Numbered from the stretch's first letter, positions 25,336 through 32,925 are shown. The stretch: DNA of 37,741 nt from Terriglobia bacterium (GCA_016650235.1 JAENWC010000039.1:1-37741), one strand, 5' to 3'. Program-made: numbers and translations. The notes: a model not told the origin generated them from the sequence alone.

Positions 25336-25770
25336 TCAGGACTTCGGGCGCTCCCATGGCTCTATCCGGCCAGGGACGATTGTGAACATGGGGTGCGCAA
25401 GAATTCGTCGTTGGACAGGGAGCATGTGAAGCCGCGCCGGGTCACGCTGCCGGAGTTTCCGCTTGAGGTGTTCGAGTTCATACAACAGTTGCCCCCGAGT
25501 GACCTTCATAAAGATCCTGTCAGGCTTGCCTGCGATTTTTGATGCGTCAAAACTGTATCCTCTTTGATCAGCTTCCTGGTGAACACCCCAAAGATAGGTC
25601 GAAATCGCGGCAACTGGATGCTGCGCTTGGCGGAACCGCTCGAGCTGTGGGTGGAAGCGGTAGCCCTTGGTGCGCCCGCAAAGCACGTGTTGGGCGAGCA
25701 GCGACTCTCGCCAGAGAGCCACCAACCCTGCCCGGTCGAGCAATGATGGATGAATCGACCAAAGACGCAA
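25336..25770 (-). CDS. Pyrimidine dimer DNA glycosylase / endonuclease V-like protein
   Basis: 144 residues from a TTG at 25770, which has GGGAGG about 5 nt upstream; the longer frame to 25821 lacks family similarity. It starts MRLWSIHPSLLDRAGLVALWRE. It continues with HVLCGRTKGYRFHPQL, the segment GYSFDASKI, then VTRGQLLYELEHL and a C-terminal HPMFTIVPGRIEPWE. This is the Pyr_excise (T4 endonuclease V-like) pattern (PF03013). Such enzymes cut UV-induced pyrimidine dimers by N-glycosylase/AP-lyase action, although many bacterial homologues are untested. It lies between the HTH gene and a tRNA fragment, at the edge of the accessory region. Confidence 0.72.
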   Translation of the reverse strand: MRLWSIHPSLLDRAGLVALWRESLLAQHVLCGRTKGYRFHPQLERFRQAQHPVAAISTYLWGVHQEADQRGYSFDASKIAGKPDRIFMKVTRGQLLYELEHLKRKLRQRDPARLHMLPVQRRILAHPMFTIVPGRIEPWERPKS

Positions 25771-25932
25771 CGGACCTCCCTCGATGACCAGACACCATCC
25801 TACTGACTTTGTCCGGCACAACTCAACCGAGGTTCAACCTGGACCCTCCGTGCCGGTGCGACTGGCCCGAAGACAGAGCCCCATGACGCCCAAATGAGTG
25901 AATGGCAAATGAGGAGTAACGTATTGAAAATA

Positions 25933-25986
25933 TGGTGCCCAGGGCGGGACTTGAACCCGCACTCCCCTTGCGGTGAAAAGGATCTT
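25933..25986 (-). tRNA. 3'-terminal fragment of a tRNA-Leu gene
   Basis: On the minus strand the DNA ends in CCTGGGCACCA preceded by a perfect T arm (GCGGG, loop TTCAAGT, CCCGC) and a long variable arm (CACC, GCAA loop, GGGG), as in class II tRNAs. Discriminator A and an expected GCCCAGG acceptor partner point to Leu rather than Ser. The 5' acceptor strand, D arm and most of the anticodon arm are missing: similarity stops around TAAGATCC, at the anticodon loop. It cannot be a working tRNA. Such 3' remnants usually mark an integration (att) site. Confidence 0.75.
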
Positions 25987-26126
25987 ATTGTGTAAGTTTC
26001 GGCCCTCTCCCAGTCTTCATCGCACTCTCAATTGTACACACGTGGAGCTGTCAAAGGCCATGGCCAACGATTGGGCGGCGTTCGCGCGGGCTGTCGAAGA
26101 TGGCGGGAAAGAAGCGGCTGCAACGG

Positions 26127-26152
26127 TTCGCTAAGATTAGCGAATTCGCTAA
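26127..26152. promoter_or_regulatory. Three alternating 8-bp units, operator- or hairpin-like
   Basis: TTCGCTAA (26127-26134), its reverse complement TTAGCGAA (26137-26144) and TTCGCTAA again (26145-26152). The last two form a perfect 16-bp palindrome. There is no gene immediately next to it; the closest are the Pro-rich ORF and the tRNA fragment. It could be a binding site for a dimeric regulator, a recombination site or a small hairpin. Function not shown. Confidence 0.4.
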
Positions 26153-26263
26153 TCCCCTCTATGGCCGCGGGACGACACTAAGTAACCCGGCTTCAGGCGG
26201 CTGCTTCGGTCTTCGGCATCACATCAGGGCGGGAATAAGATCGACGGATAAGTGATTCTGGCA

Positions 26264-26467
26264 TTATGTCTGCGGCTCCTGGATGGGGGGTTCTCCGGGC
26301 GGGGGCTCTTCGGCGGGCGGCTGTCGAGGCGGCTCTTCGACGGGCGGTTCCGGGTTCGGCGGTTCTCTTCGGGGCGGTTCCCTGGGAGGCGGATCTTTCT
26401 CTGGAGGCCGTTTTACGGGCGGTTCTTTTACCGGCGGTCGTTTCGCTTGCATCAGAATTGCGATCAT
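26264..26467 (-). CDS. Proline-rich repeat ORF
   Basis: 67 residues. After MIAILMQAK the product is almost only PP-x-x units (RPPVKEPPVKRPPEKDPPP, then similar units to the end). Small PP-repeat proteins of this kind exist in many bacteria but have no known role. The opposite strand gives an equally long Gly/Ser-rich frame, so the coding strand rests only on the short upstream MIAILMQA segment and on the resemblance to known Pro-rich proteins. It is a low-complexity tract of imperfect hexamer-type units. Function unknown. Confidence 0.4.
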   Translation of the reverse strand: MIAILMQAKRPPVKEPPVKRPPEKDPPPREPPRREPPNPEPPVEEPPRQPPAEEPPPGEPPIQEPQT

Positions 26468-26567
26468 AGCGCTTGGCGCGACAATAAATATCAGTAGACC
26501 TCATCCGGAAAAACGTCACGCGTATTCTCGACGAGGCTTCCTTGTACGATTGGAGGAGGGAAGTGAG

Positions 26568-26823
26568 ATGGGAAAGTGTGCAGTATGCGGAAATGAGTAC
26601 GACAAGAGCTTCGAGGTGCGGATGGGCGGGCCGCACGCATGTGTTCGACAGTTTTGAATGTGCGATTCACGCGCTCGCTCCGAGCTGCGCCCATTGCGGT
26701 TATAAAGTTATCGGTCACGGAATCGAAGCGGCTGATACTTTCTATTGCTGCGCAAATTGTGCCGGGCAAGCGGGAACCGGCGACGTGCGGGATCGTTCGG
26801 CTCAAACACCGAAACCAGAATAA
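26568..26823 (+). pseudogene. Small zinc-ribbon protein gene with a frameshift
   Basis: A strong GGAGGAGGGAAG precedes the ATG at 26568. The frame gives MGKCAVCGNEYDKSFEVRM, a CxxC ribbon start, and then breaks near 26620-26628 in a G-rich run (one extra G is the simplest reading). The adjacent frame continues as THVFDSFECAIHALAPSCAHCGYKVIGHGIEA and FYCCANCA, matching a family of small bacterial zinc-binding proteins of unknown role. Restoring the frame would give about 84 residues with three CxxC-like pairs. The shift may be a real mutation or a sequence error. Confidence 0.65.
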
Positions 26824-26863
26824 GATCACAGCCGCAGCCAGCACGCCCGGAGGTAATCGCACT

Positions 26864-27565
26864 TTAATTCCGGCCTCTGGAGGAATGTTTCGTGCCTGTT
26901 TGGCGAGCAGCATCCAATCGACGAAATGTACCGGCGACCACCCTGTCGCATAGCGGTAGAAGTAAGGGAAATACATCGCCACTTACGATGCCCAATCGGT
27001 CCTTGAGATACCGTCTGAGCAGTGCCCGTGCGCGGAGCGCTCGCATTTTTGTTGCTTCTTCGCTGATCTCCAGGCATTGGGCCGTTTCCTTCACCGACAA
27101 TCCTTCTACGTACCGCAGCACGAACACGGAGCGGTACGAGAGCGGCAGAGCATCGACCAGTGGTTCCAGTGCGGCCTTGAGTTCTCGTTCGGCTGTCACC
27201 CGCTCAGGGTTGGAAATTTGAGGCGAAGCCGATATTTCATCCCTCTCTTCGATGGACTCGACCAACCCGCGGCGCTTCGCCCGGGCGAGCGCTTCATGCA
27301 CCGCGATGCGCGTGAGCCACGTCGCGAAAGAAGACTCGCCACGAAATCCGGACAGGTTTGCATACGCGCGTACGTAGGCGTCCTGCATGACATCTTCCGC
27401 TTCCGCTTCGTTTTTTAGAATCGCTCTCGTCGCGCGAAACAGGCGTTGGTTGTACCGGCGCATAAGCAGCTCATACAGCTCCGCCTGGCCGGCGAGGACA
27501 AGCTTCACGATCTGCTCGTCTGAATACCTTTCCATGCCGCCGAATTGTGGTGGTATGAACGCCAT
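26864..27565 (-). CDS. RpoE-like ECF RNA polymerase sigma factor
   Basis: 233 residues; an internal ATG at 27535 is an alternative start. Region 2 is RRYNQRLFRATRAILKNEAEAEDVMQDAYVRAY and FRGESSFATWLTRIAVHEAL. Region 4 is LPLSYRSVFVLRYVEGLSVKETAQCLEISEEATKMRALRARALLR. The C-terminal tail (LLLPLCDRVVAGTFRRLD) is typical of a group of RpoE-like sigma factors and carries a single Cys. No anti-sigma gene is adjacent: a zinc-ribbon gene lies downstream on the other strand, and a cytochrome/oxidoreductase set is divergent. The latter set may be its target (inference). Confidence 0.88.
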   Translation of the reverse strand: MAFIPPQFGGMERYSDEQIVKLVLAGQAELYELLMRRYNQRLFRATRAILKNEAEAEDVMQDAYVRAYANLSGFRGESSFATWLTRIAVHEALARAKRRGLVESIEERDEISASPQISNPERVTAERELKAALEPLVDALPLSYRSVFVLRYVEGLSVKETAQCLEISEEATKMRALRARALLRRYLKDRLGIVSGDVFPLLLPLCDRVVAGTFRRLDAARQTGTKHSSRGRN

Positions 27566-27710
27566 GACAAGTGTGCTTATGAAGAACAGAGAGTCGCGAC
27601 GGCGACAAAGGTAACAGCAATTTCCAATCGGTGTGATCCTGCAGCGTATTTTATATCCGTTTGCGGTGTGACGGATTGATTGCTCGCGACTCTATCAGGG
27701 CGGAGGACCT

Positions 27711-27806
27711 ATGACGCCCCATGGTCACTTTCATCGCCGGACGTTGCATACTATGCGTACTAATCTCCACGGTACGAGTAGTATGGTTGAGAACTATAGG
27801 CTTTAG
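27711..27806 (+). CDS. Possible 31-residue leader ORF
   Basis: ATG at 27711 with GGAGG 4 nt upstream; the product is His/Arg-rich (MTPHGHFHRRTLHTMRTN at the start). It lies in the otherwise gene-free 27,566-27,911 stretch before the cytochrome gene. It could be a leader peptide, the truncated start of a lost gene, or chance. The rest of that stretch shows no hairpin-plus-T terminator or RNA gene that can be supported. Confidence 0.2.
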   Translation: MTPHGHFHRRTLHTMRTNLHGTSSMVENYRL

Positions 27807-27911
27807 GGACCCCGCAACCAAAGAGCCAGTGAATTGCTGAAGAATAATTGCTGAATGGCGCTCGTATCGGGGCTCGCCGCAAATCTTTAACGATTGAAAC
27901 GGAAACAGCCG

Positions 27912-29101
27912 ATGTTACGCCTGTTGACTGCTTCGGCCGTAGCCATATACATGCTGACCTTCGCGCTGGCGATTCCTCAGACCGGGGGTCCCGATGGGAG
28001 ATCGGTCTTCCGATTCGATACCTTTGGGGACGAGCAGTTGTGGACCGATACACTGCAAATGCAGCATGCCATCAAGAATGTCAGCCCGGCAACCGCTCTC
28101 TCGGTCGGCTTGAAAGTTGACGCTGACGCGCTGCCGCCGGCAGTGATCAACGCCATCATGGCCGGGCAGGTGAATCTGAATGACCCTGCAGTAACCCTCC
28201 AGTTGCTCAAGCTCAACGCGGTTGTCGGCGTCATTGGTAAAGTCGTCGGCGCAAACGATAACCTCGCGACCATCGGCATCACCTGCGCGCTCTGTCATTC
28301 TACGGTCGATAACTCGGTAACCGCGCGGGCATCGGAAGACGTCTCGACGGTTGGCCCAATCTCGACCTGAACGTGGGCGCCATTATCGCGCTCTCGCCCG
28401 CGATCGCCGATAAATCGCCCTACCTGAGCTGGGGGCGTGGCAAATTTGATCCGCGCCTCCACGCCTTCGACGGCAAGCGCTTCATCCCGCTCAACAGCCC
28501 CACGCTGCCGGTCGTCATTCCACCGGCATACGGCCTGCAGGGCGTCGGATTTGAGACCTTCACCGGTGACGGCCCGCTTTCCTACTGGAACAACTACGTG
28601 GGTGTGACGGAGATGGGCGGGCACGGCGATTTCATCGACCAGCGGATCGGCCTGAGAATTATTCAGAGACCGGATCTGGTCGCGTCCAAGCTCCCGGCCC
28701 TGCTGGCTTACCAGCTCAGTCTGCCGAAGCCGCCGCCGCCGGCCGGAAGTTTCGATGCAACATCCGCCGCGCGTGGTGAGGCGCTATTTATGGGCGTGGC
28801 TCGATGCTCGACCTGCCATATTCCGCCAACGTACACCGACGTGCTCAGCGGACCCAATCCGAACGTGCCGTTCCTGCACACTGCCGCCGAAACCGGCGTC
28901 GATCCGCACTATGCCACCCGGAGCGCCACGCGAATGTACCGGACAACGCCGTTGCGGGGCCTGTGGCAGCATCCGCCGTACTTCCACGACGGCAGCGCGA
29001 GCGACCTGCCGGCCGTCGTCAATCACTACAACACGGTGTTGCCGCTGTGGCTTACGAGCGAAGAGAAAACCGATCTCGTTGAATTTCTCAAAACGCTGTA
29101 A
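27912..29101 (+). pseudogene. Di-haem c-type cytochrome (peroxidase-like), frameshifted
   Basis: A signal peptide (MLRLLTASAVAIYMLTFALA) is followed by the first haem site CALCH (28284-28298). The frame then breaks near 28331-28342. The +1 frame carries GIGRRLDGWPNLDLNVGAI and continues to the second haem site CSTCH (28806-28820) and the family ending TPLRGLWQHPPYFHDGSASDLPAVVNHYN. A single missing base explains the break, and rejoined it gives ~396 residues. Di-haem proteins of this type are periplasmic peroxidases or oxidoreductases. The two halves sit on one transcript upstream of the FAD/Rieske gene. Whether this is a true mutation or a base-call error cannot be decided here. Confidence 0.78.
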
Positions 29102-29185
29102 TGCGAGACGCCGGTTGCCGCGCGCCAGGCTTTCTATGCTTCCGGTCTTTCGAAAGCGAATAATATGAATCGAGAGGAAAACCAT

Positions 29186-30706
29186 ATGAAGAGGGGTTCC
29201 GGCGCGACGGCTTCGGTGTGGATGGGAAAGGCAGACGTGCCGTCCCGGCCCGCGCTGGCCAAGGACATTACCGCGGATGTATGCGTCGTCGGCGCGGGCA
29301 TCGCCGGCCTCACGACCGCTTATCTGCTCGCGGACGAGGGTAGCTCCGTCGTCGTCCTGGACGATGGAGCGATCGCGGGCGGGGAAACATCAAGAACCAC
29401 GGCGCACCTGGTCAACGCGCTCGACGATCGCTATTTCGAGATCGAAAGCATGCACGGAGAGAAAGCCGCGCGGCTTGCCGCGGGGAGTCACTCGGCAGCA
29501 ATCGATCGCATCGAAGCCATCGTCGCGAGGGAGAAAATCGAGTGTGAGTTTGATCGGCTGGATGGTTACCTGTTTGTGCCTCCCGGTGAATCGACCGATG
29601 TGCTCGATAAAGAGCTGGAAGCGGCGCATCGTGCTGGATTGACGGAGGTGGAGCGCGTCTCGCGCGCGCCGCTGGAGAGCTTCGATACGGGAAGCTGCCT
29701 GCGGTTTCCCCGACAGGCACAGTTTCATCCGCTGAAGTATCTCGATGCGCTGGCGCAGGCCATCGAAAAGAAAGGCGGACGAATCTTCAACCAGACTCAT
29801 GCGGAAACCTTCAAGGACGGGGCTCCCGGACAGGTCACGACGAATAAGGGCGGCCCGGTTGTTTCAGCCGGGGCGATTGTGGTGGCGACAAATACGCCCG
29901 TCAACGACTGGGTCGCCATCCACACCAAGCAAGCCGCCTATCGCACCTACGTGATAGCCATGAAAGTTCCGAAAGGCTCGGTGACAAAGGCTCTCTACTG
30001 GGACACGACGGACCCGTATCACTACGTTCGTCTGCAAGATGTCGGGGACCATGAAGTGCTGATCGTTGGAGGCGAGGACCACAAGACCGGCCAGGCCGAT
30101 GACGCCGACGAGAGGTTTGACCGGCTGGAAGCCTGGACTCGAGAACGCTTTCCAGTAGCGGAAGAAGTGGAATTTCACTGGTCGGGGCAGATCATGGAGC
30201 CCATCGACAGCCTCGCTTTTATTGGACGCAATCCGGGAGACAAGAACATCTACGTGGTCACCGGGGATTCCGGAAACGGATTGACGCACGGCACGATTGC
30301 GGGTATTCTTCTCACCGACCTAATCCAGGGACGGGGGAATGAATGGGAGACTCTCTACGATCCCTCGCGCATTTCTCTTAAAGCAGCGCCGGAATTCGCC
30401 AAAGAGAACCTCAATGTCGCAGCGCAGTATGGCGACTATGCGACTGCCGGAGACGTGGACCGGGTCCGGGAAATTGCGGCGGGGACGGGAGCGCTGATCA
30501 GGCACGGCCTCAAGAAAGTGGCCGTCTACCGGGATAGCCATGGCGAGTTGCACAAGTGCTCCGCCATATGCCCTCATCTCGGCTGCATTGTGGACTGGAA
30601 CTCCGCGGAAAAAACCTGGGATTGCCCCTGTCACGGATCTCGTTTCGACCCCTATGGAAAAGTTCTCAACGGTCCGGCAAACACAGGTCTGGGACCAGCG
30701 GAATAA
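29186..30706 (+). CDS. FAD-dependent oxidoreductase with C-terminal Rieske [2Fe-2S] domain
   Basis: 506 residues from ATG 29186, which has AGAGGA about 7 nt upstream (an earlier in-frame ATG at 29165 has no such site). The N-terminal DAO-type flavin domain has the dinucleotide motif VVGAGIAGLTTAYLLADEG and then GGETSRTTAHL. The late FAD motif is NIYVVTGDSGNGLTHGTIAG. The Rieske domain follows with CPHLGC and CPCHGSRFDPYGKVLNGPA, holding the Cys-x-His and Cys-x2-His ligands. The substrate is unknown. It follows the damaged cytochrome gene by 84 bp and may have shared electrons with it (inference). Confidence 0.88.
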   Translation: MKRGSGATASVWMGKADVPSRPALAKDITADVCVVGAGIAGLTTAYLLADEGSSVVVLDDGAIAGGETSRTTAHLVNALDDRYFEIESMHGEKAARLAAGSHSAAIDRIEAIVAREKIECEFDRLDGYLFVPPGESTDVLDKELEAAHRAGLTEVERVSRAPLESFDTGSCLRFPRQAQFHPLKYLDALAQAIEKKGGRIFNQTHAETFKDGAPGQVTTNKGGPVVSAGAIVVATNTPVNDWVAIHTKQAAYRTYVIAMKVPKGSVTKALYWDTTDPYHYVRLQDVGDHEVLIVGGEDHKTGQADDADERFDRLEAWTRERFPVAEEVEFHWSGQIMEPIDSLAFIGRNPGDKNIYVVTGDSGNGLTHGTIAGILLTDLIQGRGNEWETLYDPSRISLKAAPEFAKENLNVAAQYGDYATAGDVDRVREIAAGTGALIRHGLKKVAVYRDSHGELHKCSAICPHLGCIVDWNSAEKTWDCPCHGSRFDPYGKVLNGPANTGLGPAE

Positions 30707-31267
30707 CAAACCAGCCCCCATCAACCGTTGACAGCCCGCACGGAACAGGACGTCAGCCTTGAGATCCTGTTCTTCCAACATCGCCTTAACCTGGCCTACG
30801 GCGCTGTTGAATAGTCATGACCGTGGCTCGGGCCGGAAACGGCGTCGGGAACCCCGCGGTCACTCATCAAGGCTGAGCTGGTTACCGGCACGAGGCCGCG
30901 TTCGAGGATCGGAGAGCGCGAAGCGGAAAACGAAGACTGACTGCCACGTAAGCTTTATTCGCCTTTACGGCACTCCCACGGCAGTGGTTTAACAGTGATT
31001 CCAGGCTCGCCCACAATCCGGAGGTGCGGCCACCTGCGCGGCCGCGACGAATTGGCAAATATTGTTTTTCTTCCGATTACTAGGGGGTGCGGTTAAGGAT
31101 GGGCCAGCACGCCATTCTTACGGGCACCGGGAAACAAGCGGGACACCAGATTACCCGCCGAGTTCAAAGGGTTTGGCCCTGCACGGGATGGTGCCATCCC
31201 CTACGCCGAAGCGGGATCATGGTGACCCGCAGTCTTTTCGGCTTCGAAAGCGAGGGCCAATCGAAGT
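30707..31267. other. Gene-free stretch of about 560 bp
   Basis: No reading frame here has convincing protein character. One compact hairpin is visible (GGGATG, 4-base loop, CATCCC at 31185-31200), without a T-run, so a terminator role is weak. The stretch lies between the FAD/Rieske gene and the broken tRNA-Leu. No RNA family was recognised in it. Confidence 0.5.
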
Positions 31268-31321
31268 TGGTGCGGGCGGAGGGACTTGAACCCTCACGGA
31301 CCTTGCGGTCCAACGGATTTT
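31268..31321 (-). tRNA. 3' exon of tRNA-Leu(UAA), 5' exon absent
   Basis: On the minus strand the exon starts AAAATCCG and continues through a variable arm (GGACC, GCAA, GGTCC). A perfect T arm follows (GAGGG, TTCAAGT, CCCTC), then the acceptor strand CGCCCGC, discriminator A and an encoded CCA. The sequence is very close to the 3' exon of intron-bearing cyanobacterial and plastid tRNA-Leu(UAA) genes. The preceding bases are a group I intron ending in G. No 5' exon (acceptor GCGGGCG, D arm) is found upstream, so the gene is broken and the organism must have another tRNA for UUA/UUG. Confidence 0.88.
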
Positions 31322-31543
31322 CTTGCCCTCTACGGCTTTCGCCGCCCCTGCTGTCTTGCCAGGGTTTGGGGTCTGGACTATCCCTTCACCGTGCCCGGAT
31401 TTGGCTCCGGGTGTCAGGTTCTGCCCGTCTAGTCTCTACACCTTCCCGGCCGTTTCGGGCCGGGCTTGGCTCGGGATCGCCATTTTACAGGGTTCCCCGA
31501 CTTTGAGCAGTTCTGCATCGCCGGTCTCCCGGCGAGCACTCAA
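31322..31543 (-). ncRNA. Group I intron of tRNA-Leu(UAA), 5'-truncated
   Basis: About 222 nt on the minus strand. Visible elements: a 7-bp hairpin TCGCCGG/CCGGCGA with loop GAGA (31518-31535, P2 position); GGGGAACCCTG and ATGGCGATCCCGAGCC (P3/P4/P5 area, 31469-31499); AGAGACTAGACGGGCAG (P7 element, 31421-31437); GGTGAAGGGATAGTCCAGACC-type sequence (31370-31390); and a terminal G at 31322. These match the conserved core of the cyanobacterial group IC3 tRNA-Leu intron. The first bases of P1 and the true 5' exon are lacking; the upstream side is a DUF1080 gene. Splicing of the original tRNA is not possible. Confidence 0.85.
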
Positions 31544-31692
31544 GTTTTGCCATCGAAAAGAAGTTTCCAACCGGCAGCTTTCTCCTCTGCCGTGAGTTGG
31601 TTCGGCTTGTTGTCTTGTGCGGATTGAGCAAAACTGGCGGACGTGAGAAGCACGAGCGAAGCTACTGTGACGAATATCATTTGTCTGCCCAT
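31540..31692 (-). pseudogene. DUF1080 (sugar-hydrolase-like) gene, truncated after 50 codons by the intron
   Basis: ATG 31692 has AGGAGGT about 6 nt upstream. The product begins with a signal peptide (MGRQMIFVTVASLVLLTSASFAQ), then LTAEEKAAGWKLLFDGKT, the near-invariant start of DUF1080/3-keto-disaccharide-hydrolase domains, where LDGW should come next. Instead the sequence passes within ACTTGAG into the group I intron and meets a TGA at once. The remaining ~200 codons of the domain are not in the window. The intact start signals suggest the truncation is recent or that the short peptide is still made. Confidence 0.82.
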
Positions 31693-31732
31693 GAAGGGAC
31701 CTCCTGAAAGTGCCGGTGCCCCTTGGCAACCG

Positions 31733-32218
31733 TTAAGGTCCCCGACGAGCCTTGGCCCGGTAAACCGTCACCTGACTAGCAGGCAGCACAGCACCCGCAG
31801 CAGCTCCGATGCCCGCGCCGATTGGTGTCAGGGCCATGATGAACACTCCCGTTTCCCCCGCATCGCGGTTCATCGCGCCTCTTATGGCACCGCTTGCGAG
31901 ACCGCCGGCCGCGCCAATCGCAAGTCCCAGCAGCATATTTCGCTTCCGATGCGAGGCTTCCCGATTCTTCACGCTGAGGACGTTCGGCTGAGGAATCGAT
32001 ATCCGAGTGACACCCGCCAATAGGGTAATCGCTTCTTCGGAGACGGCGACGAAGCTGCCCGTAACGGACTTCATCTTCATATCGACAACTTCGATCTTCT
32101 GTCCTACGTGCAATCGGTTGAGATTGCCCCACGAGTCTTCCGCGGACTGTCCGAAGGCGATGGATGAAATCACCGCGAGGAGCAAGATTCGAGTCTTTGA
32201 GATCAAGTATTCAGTCAT
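31733..32218 (-). CDS. Exported protein with Sm-like and glycine-zipper regions, unknown function
   Basis: About 161 residues from the second of two ATGs (32218), which has GAGG upstream. The signal peptide is TRILLLAVISSIAFGQ. The segment LHVGQKIEVVDMKMKSVTGSFVAVSEEAITLL resembles small beta-barrel (Sm-like) segments seen in exported Acidobacteria proteins. A glycine-rich membrane-active stretch follows (LLGLAIGAAGGLASGAIRG, then IGAGIGAAAGAVLP). It is upstream of the truncated DUF1080 gene on the same strand, 40 bp apart. No function recognised. Confidence 0.65.
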   Translation of the reverse strand: MTEYLISKTRILLLAVISSIAFGQSAEDSWGNLNRLHVGQKIEVVDMKMKSVTGSFVAVSEEAITLLAGVTRISIPQPNVLSVKNREASHRKRNMLLGLAIGAAGGLASGAIRGAMNRDAGETGVFIMALTPIGAGIGAAAGAVLPASQVTVYRAKARRGP

Positions 32219-32307
32219 CATCACCTCGCTAGTTATTGTCATGGCTACTGACGCAAATGATATGGCTCATCGTCTGCCTTGCCACCTCCTCAGTAGCTTC
32301 CAAGCCG

Positions 32308-32400
32308 TCACCAGCTCCTGCATACGCAGTGCTCACGGGGGTCGATTCGGTTGCAAGACGCAACGTTCATACAGATACGCCCGCGTGCGTAGATTGCCAT
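32308..32400 (-). CDS. 30-residue ORF, possible remnant of an integrase start
   Basis: GAGGGAGG lies 6 nt before the ATG at 32400. The product starts MAIYARGRI, which recalls the first residues of some phage-type integrases, but then turns Cys-rich and stops (VCRSW). It follows the recombinase remnant by 16 bp on the same strand. It could be the decayed start of a lost downstream gene. Weak call. Confidence 0.22.
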   Translation of the reverse strand: MAIYARGRICMNVASCNRIDPREHCVCRSW

Positions 32401-32416
32401 GTTTTACCTCCCTCTT

Positions 32417-32925
32417 TTAGGACCGGCCCTTACCTGTCAGAATCCGATTGATGACCACGCCATGATGCGGTCGAAGCCGATGCCCTGGGCTCGGAGTTCC
32501 TTCATGCGTGCTAGCGCGCCTTCCTCACCCTGATAGTAGCCGTAGGGCTTGCGCCCTTCGCATCGGCCCTCGTGGGCTTTCTTGCGCAAGCGCGCGCCGC
32601 GAAGCTTGAGAACAATCCGGCTCTTATCCGACTGCGCCACTGCTCCCATCAATTGACGCATCAGGATGCGCGTGGGGTCCGTCGCCATCAGATCAGGTTC
32701 CGCCACGCTAATCAGCTCGAAGCCATTCGGCCTCAGATCGGCGATGATTGTTTCTGTATCATCAGGTCGCGCGCCAGCCGGTCCAGCCGCTCGATCAGGA
32801 TGGTACGCACGCCATTCGAGTGCAGCGCGGTGAGCAACTCGCCCCACAGATGTCCCTTTCTGTAGCCCGGCCTCTCTTCCCTCAAGCGATCCACGAGATT
32901 CGAAATGACTGCGCGGGTAACCGCT
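32417..32925 (-). pseudogene. Serine recombinase (resolvase family) remnant
   Basis: Three frame pieces are visible. The first, VDRLREERPGYRKGHLWGELLTALHS then RTILIERLDRLARDL, breaks near 32750 by loss of one base. The second, ETIIADLRPNGFELISVAEPDLMATDPTRILMRQLMGAVAQ through GRCEGRKPYGYYQGEEGALARMKELRAQGIGFDRI, breaks again near 32465 with about 20 codons missing. The third is HGVVINRILTGKGRS, stopping at 32417. The catalytic-Ser N-terminus (YxRVS) is absent; the remnant is cut off at the 3' end of pntB. Inactive. It indicates past site-specific recombination here. Confidence 0.83.

Noticed and set aside
31185-31200. Hairpin GGGATG/CATCCC as a terminator
   Set aside because: No T-run follows on either strand and the stem is short.
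31436-31729. 97-codon minus-strand frame over the intron locus
   Set aside because: Arg/Ser-rich shadow crossing the group I intron; the DUF1080 frame with its ribosome-binding site is the real one.
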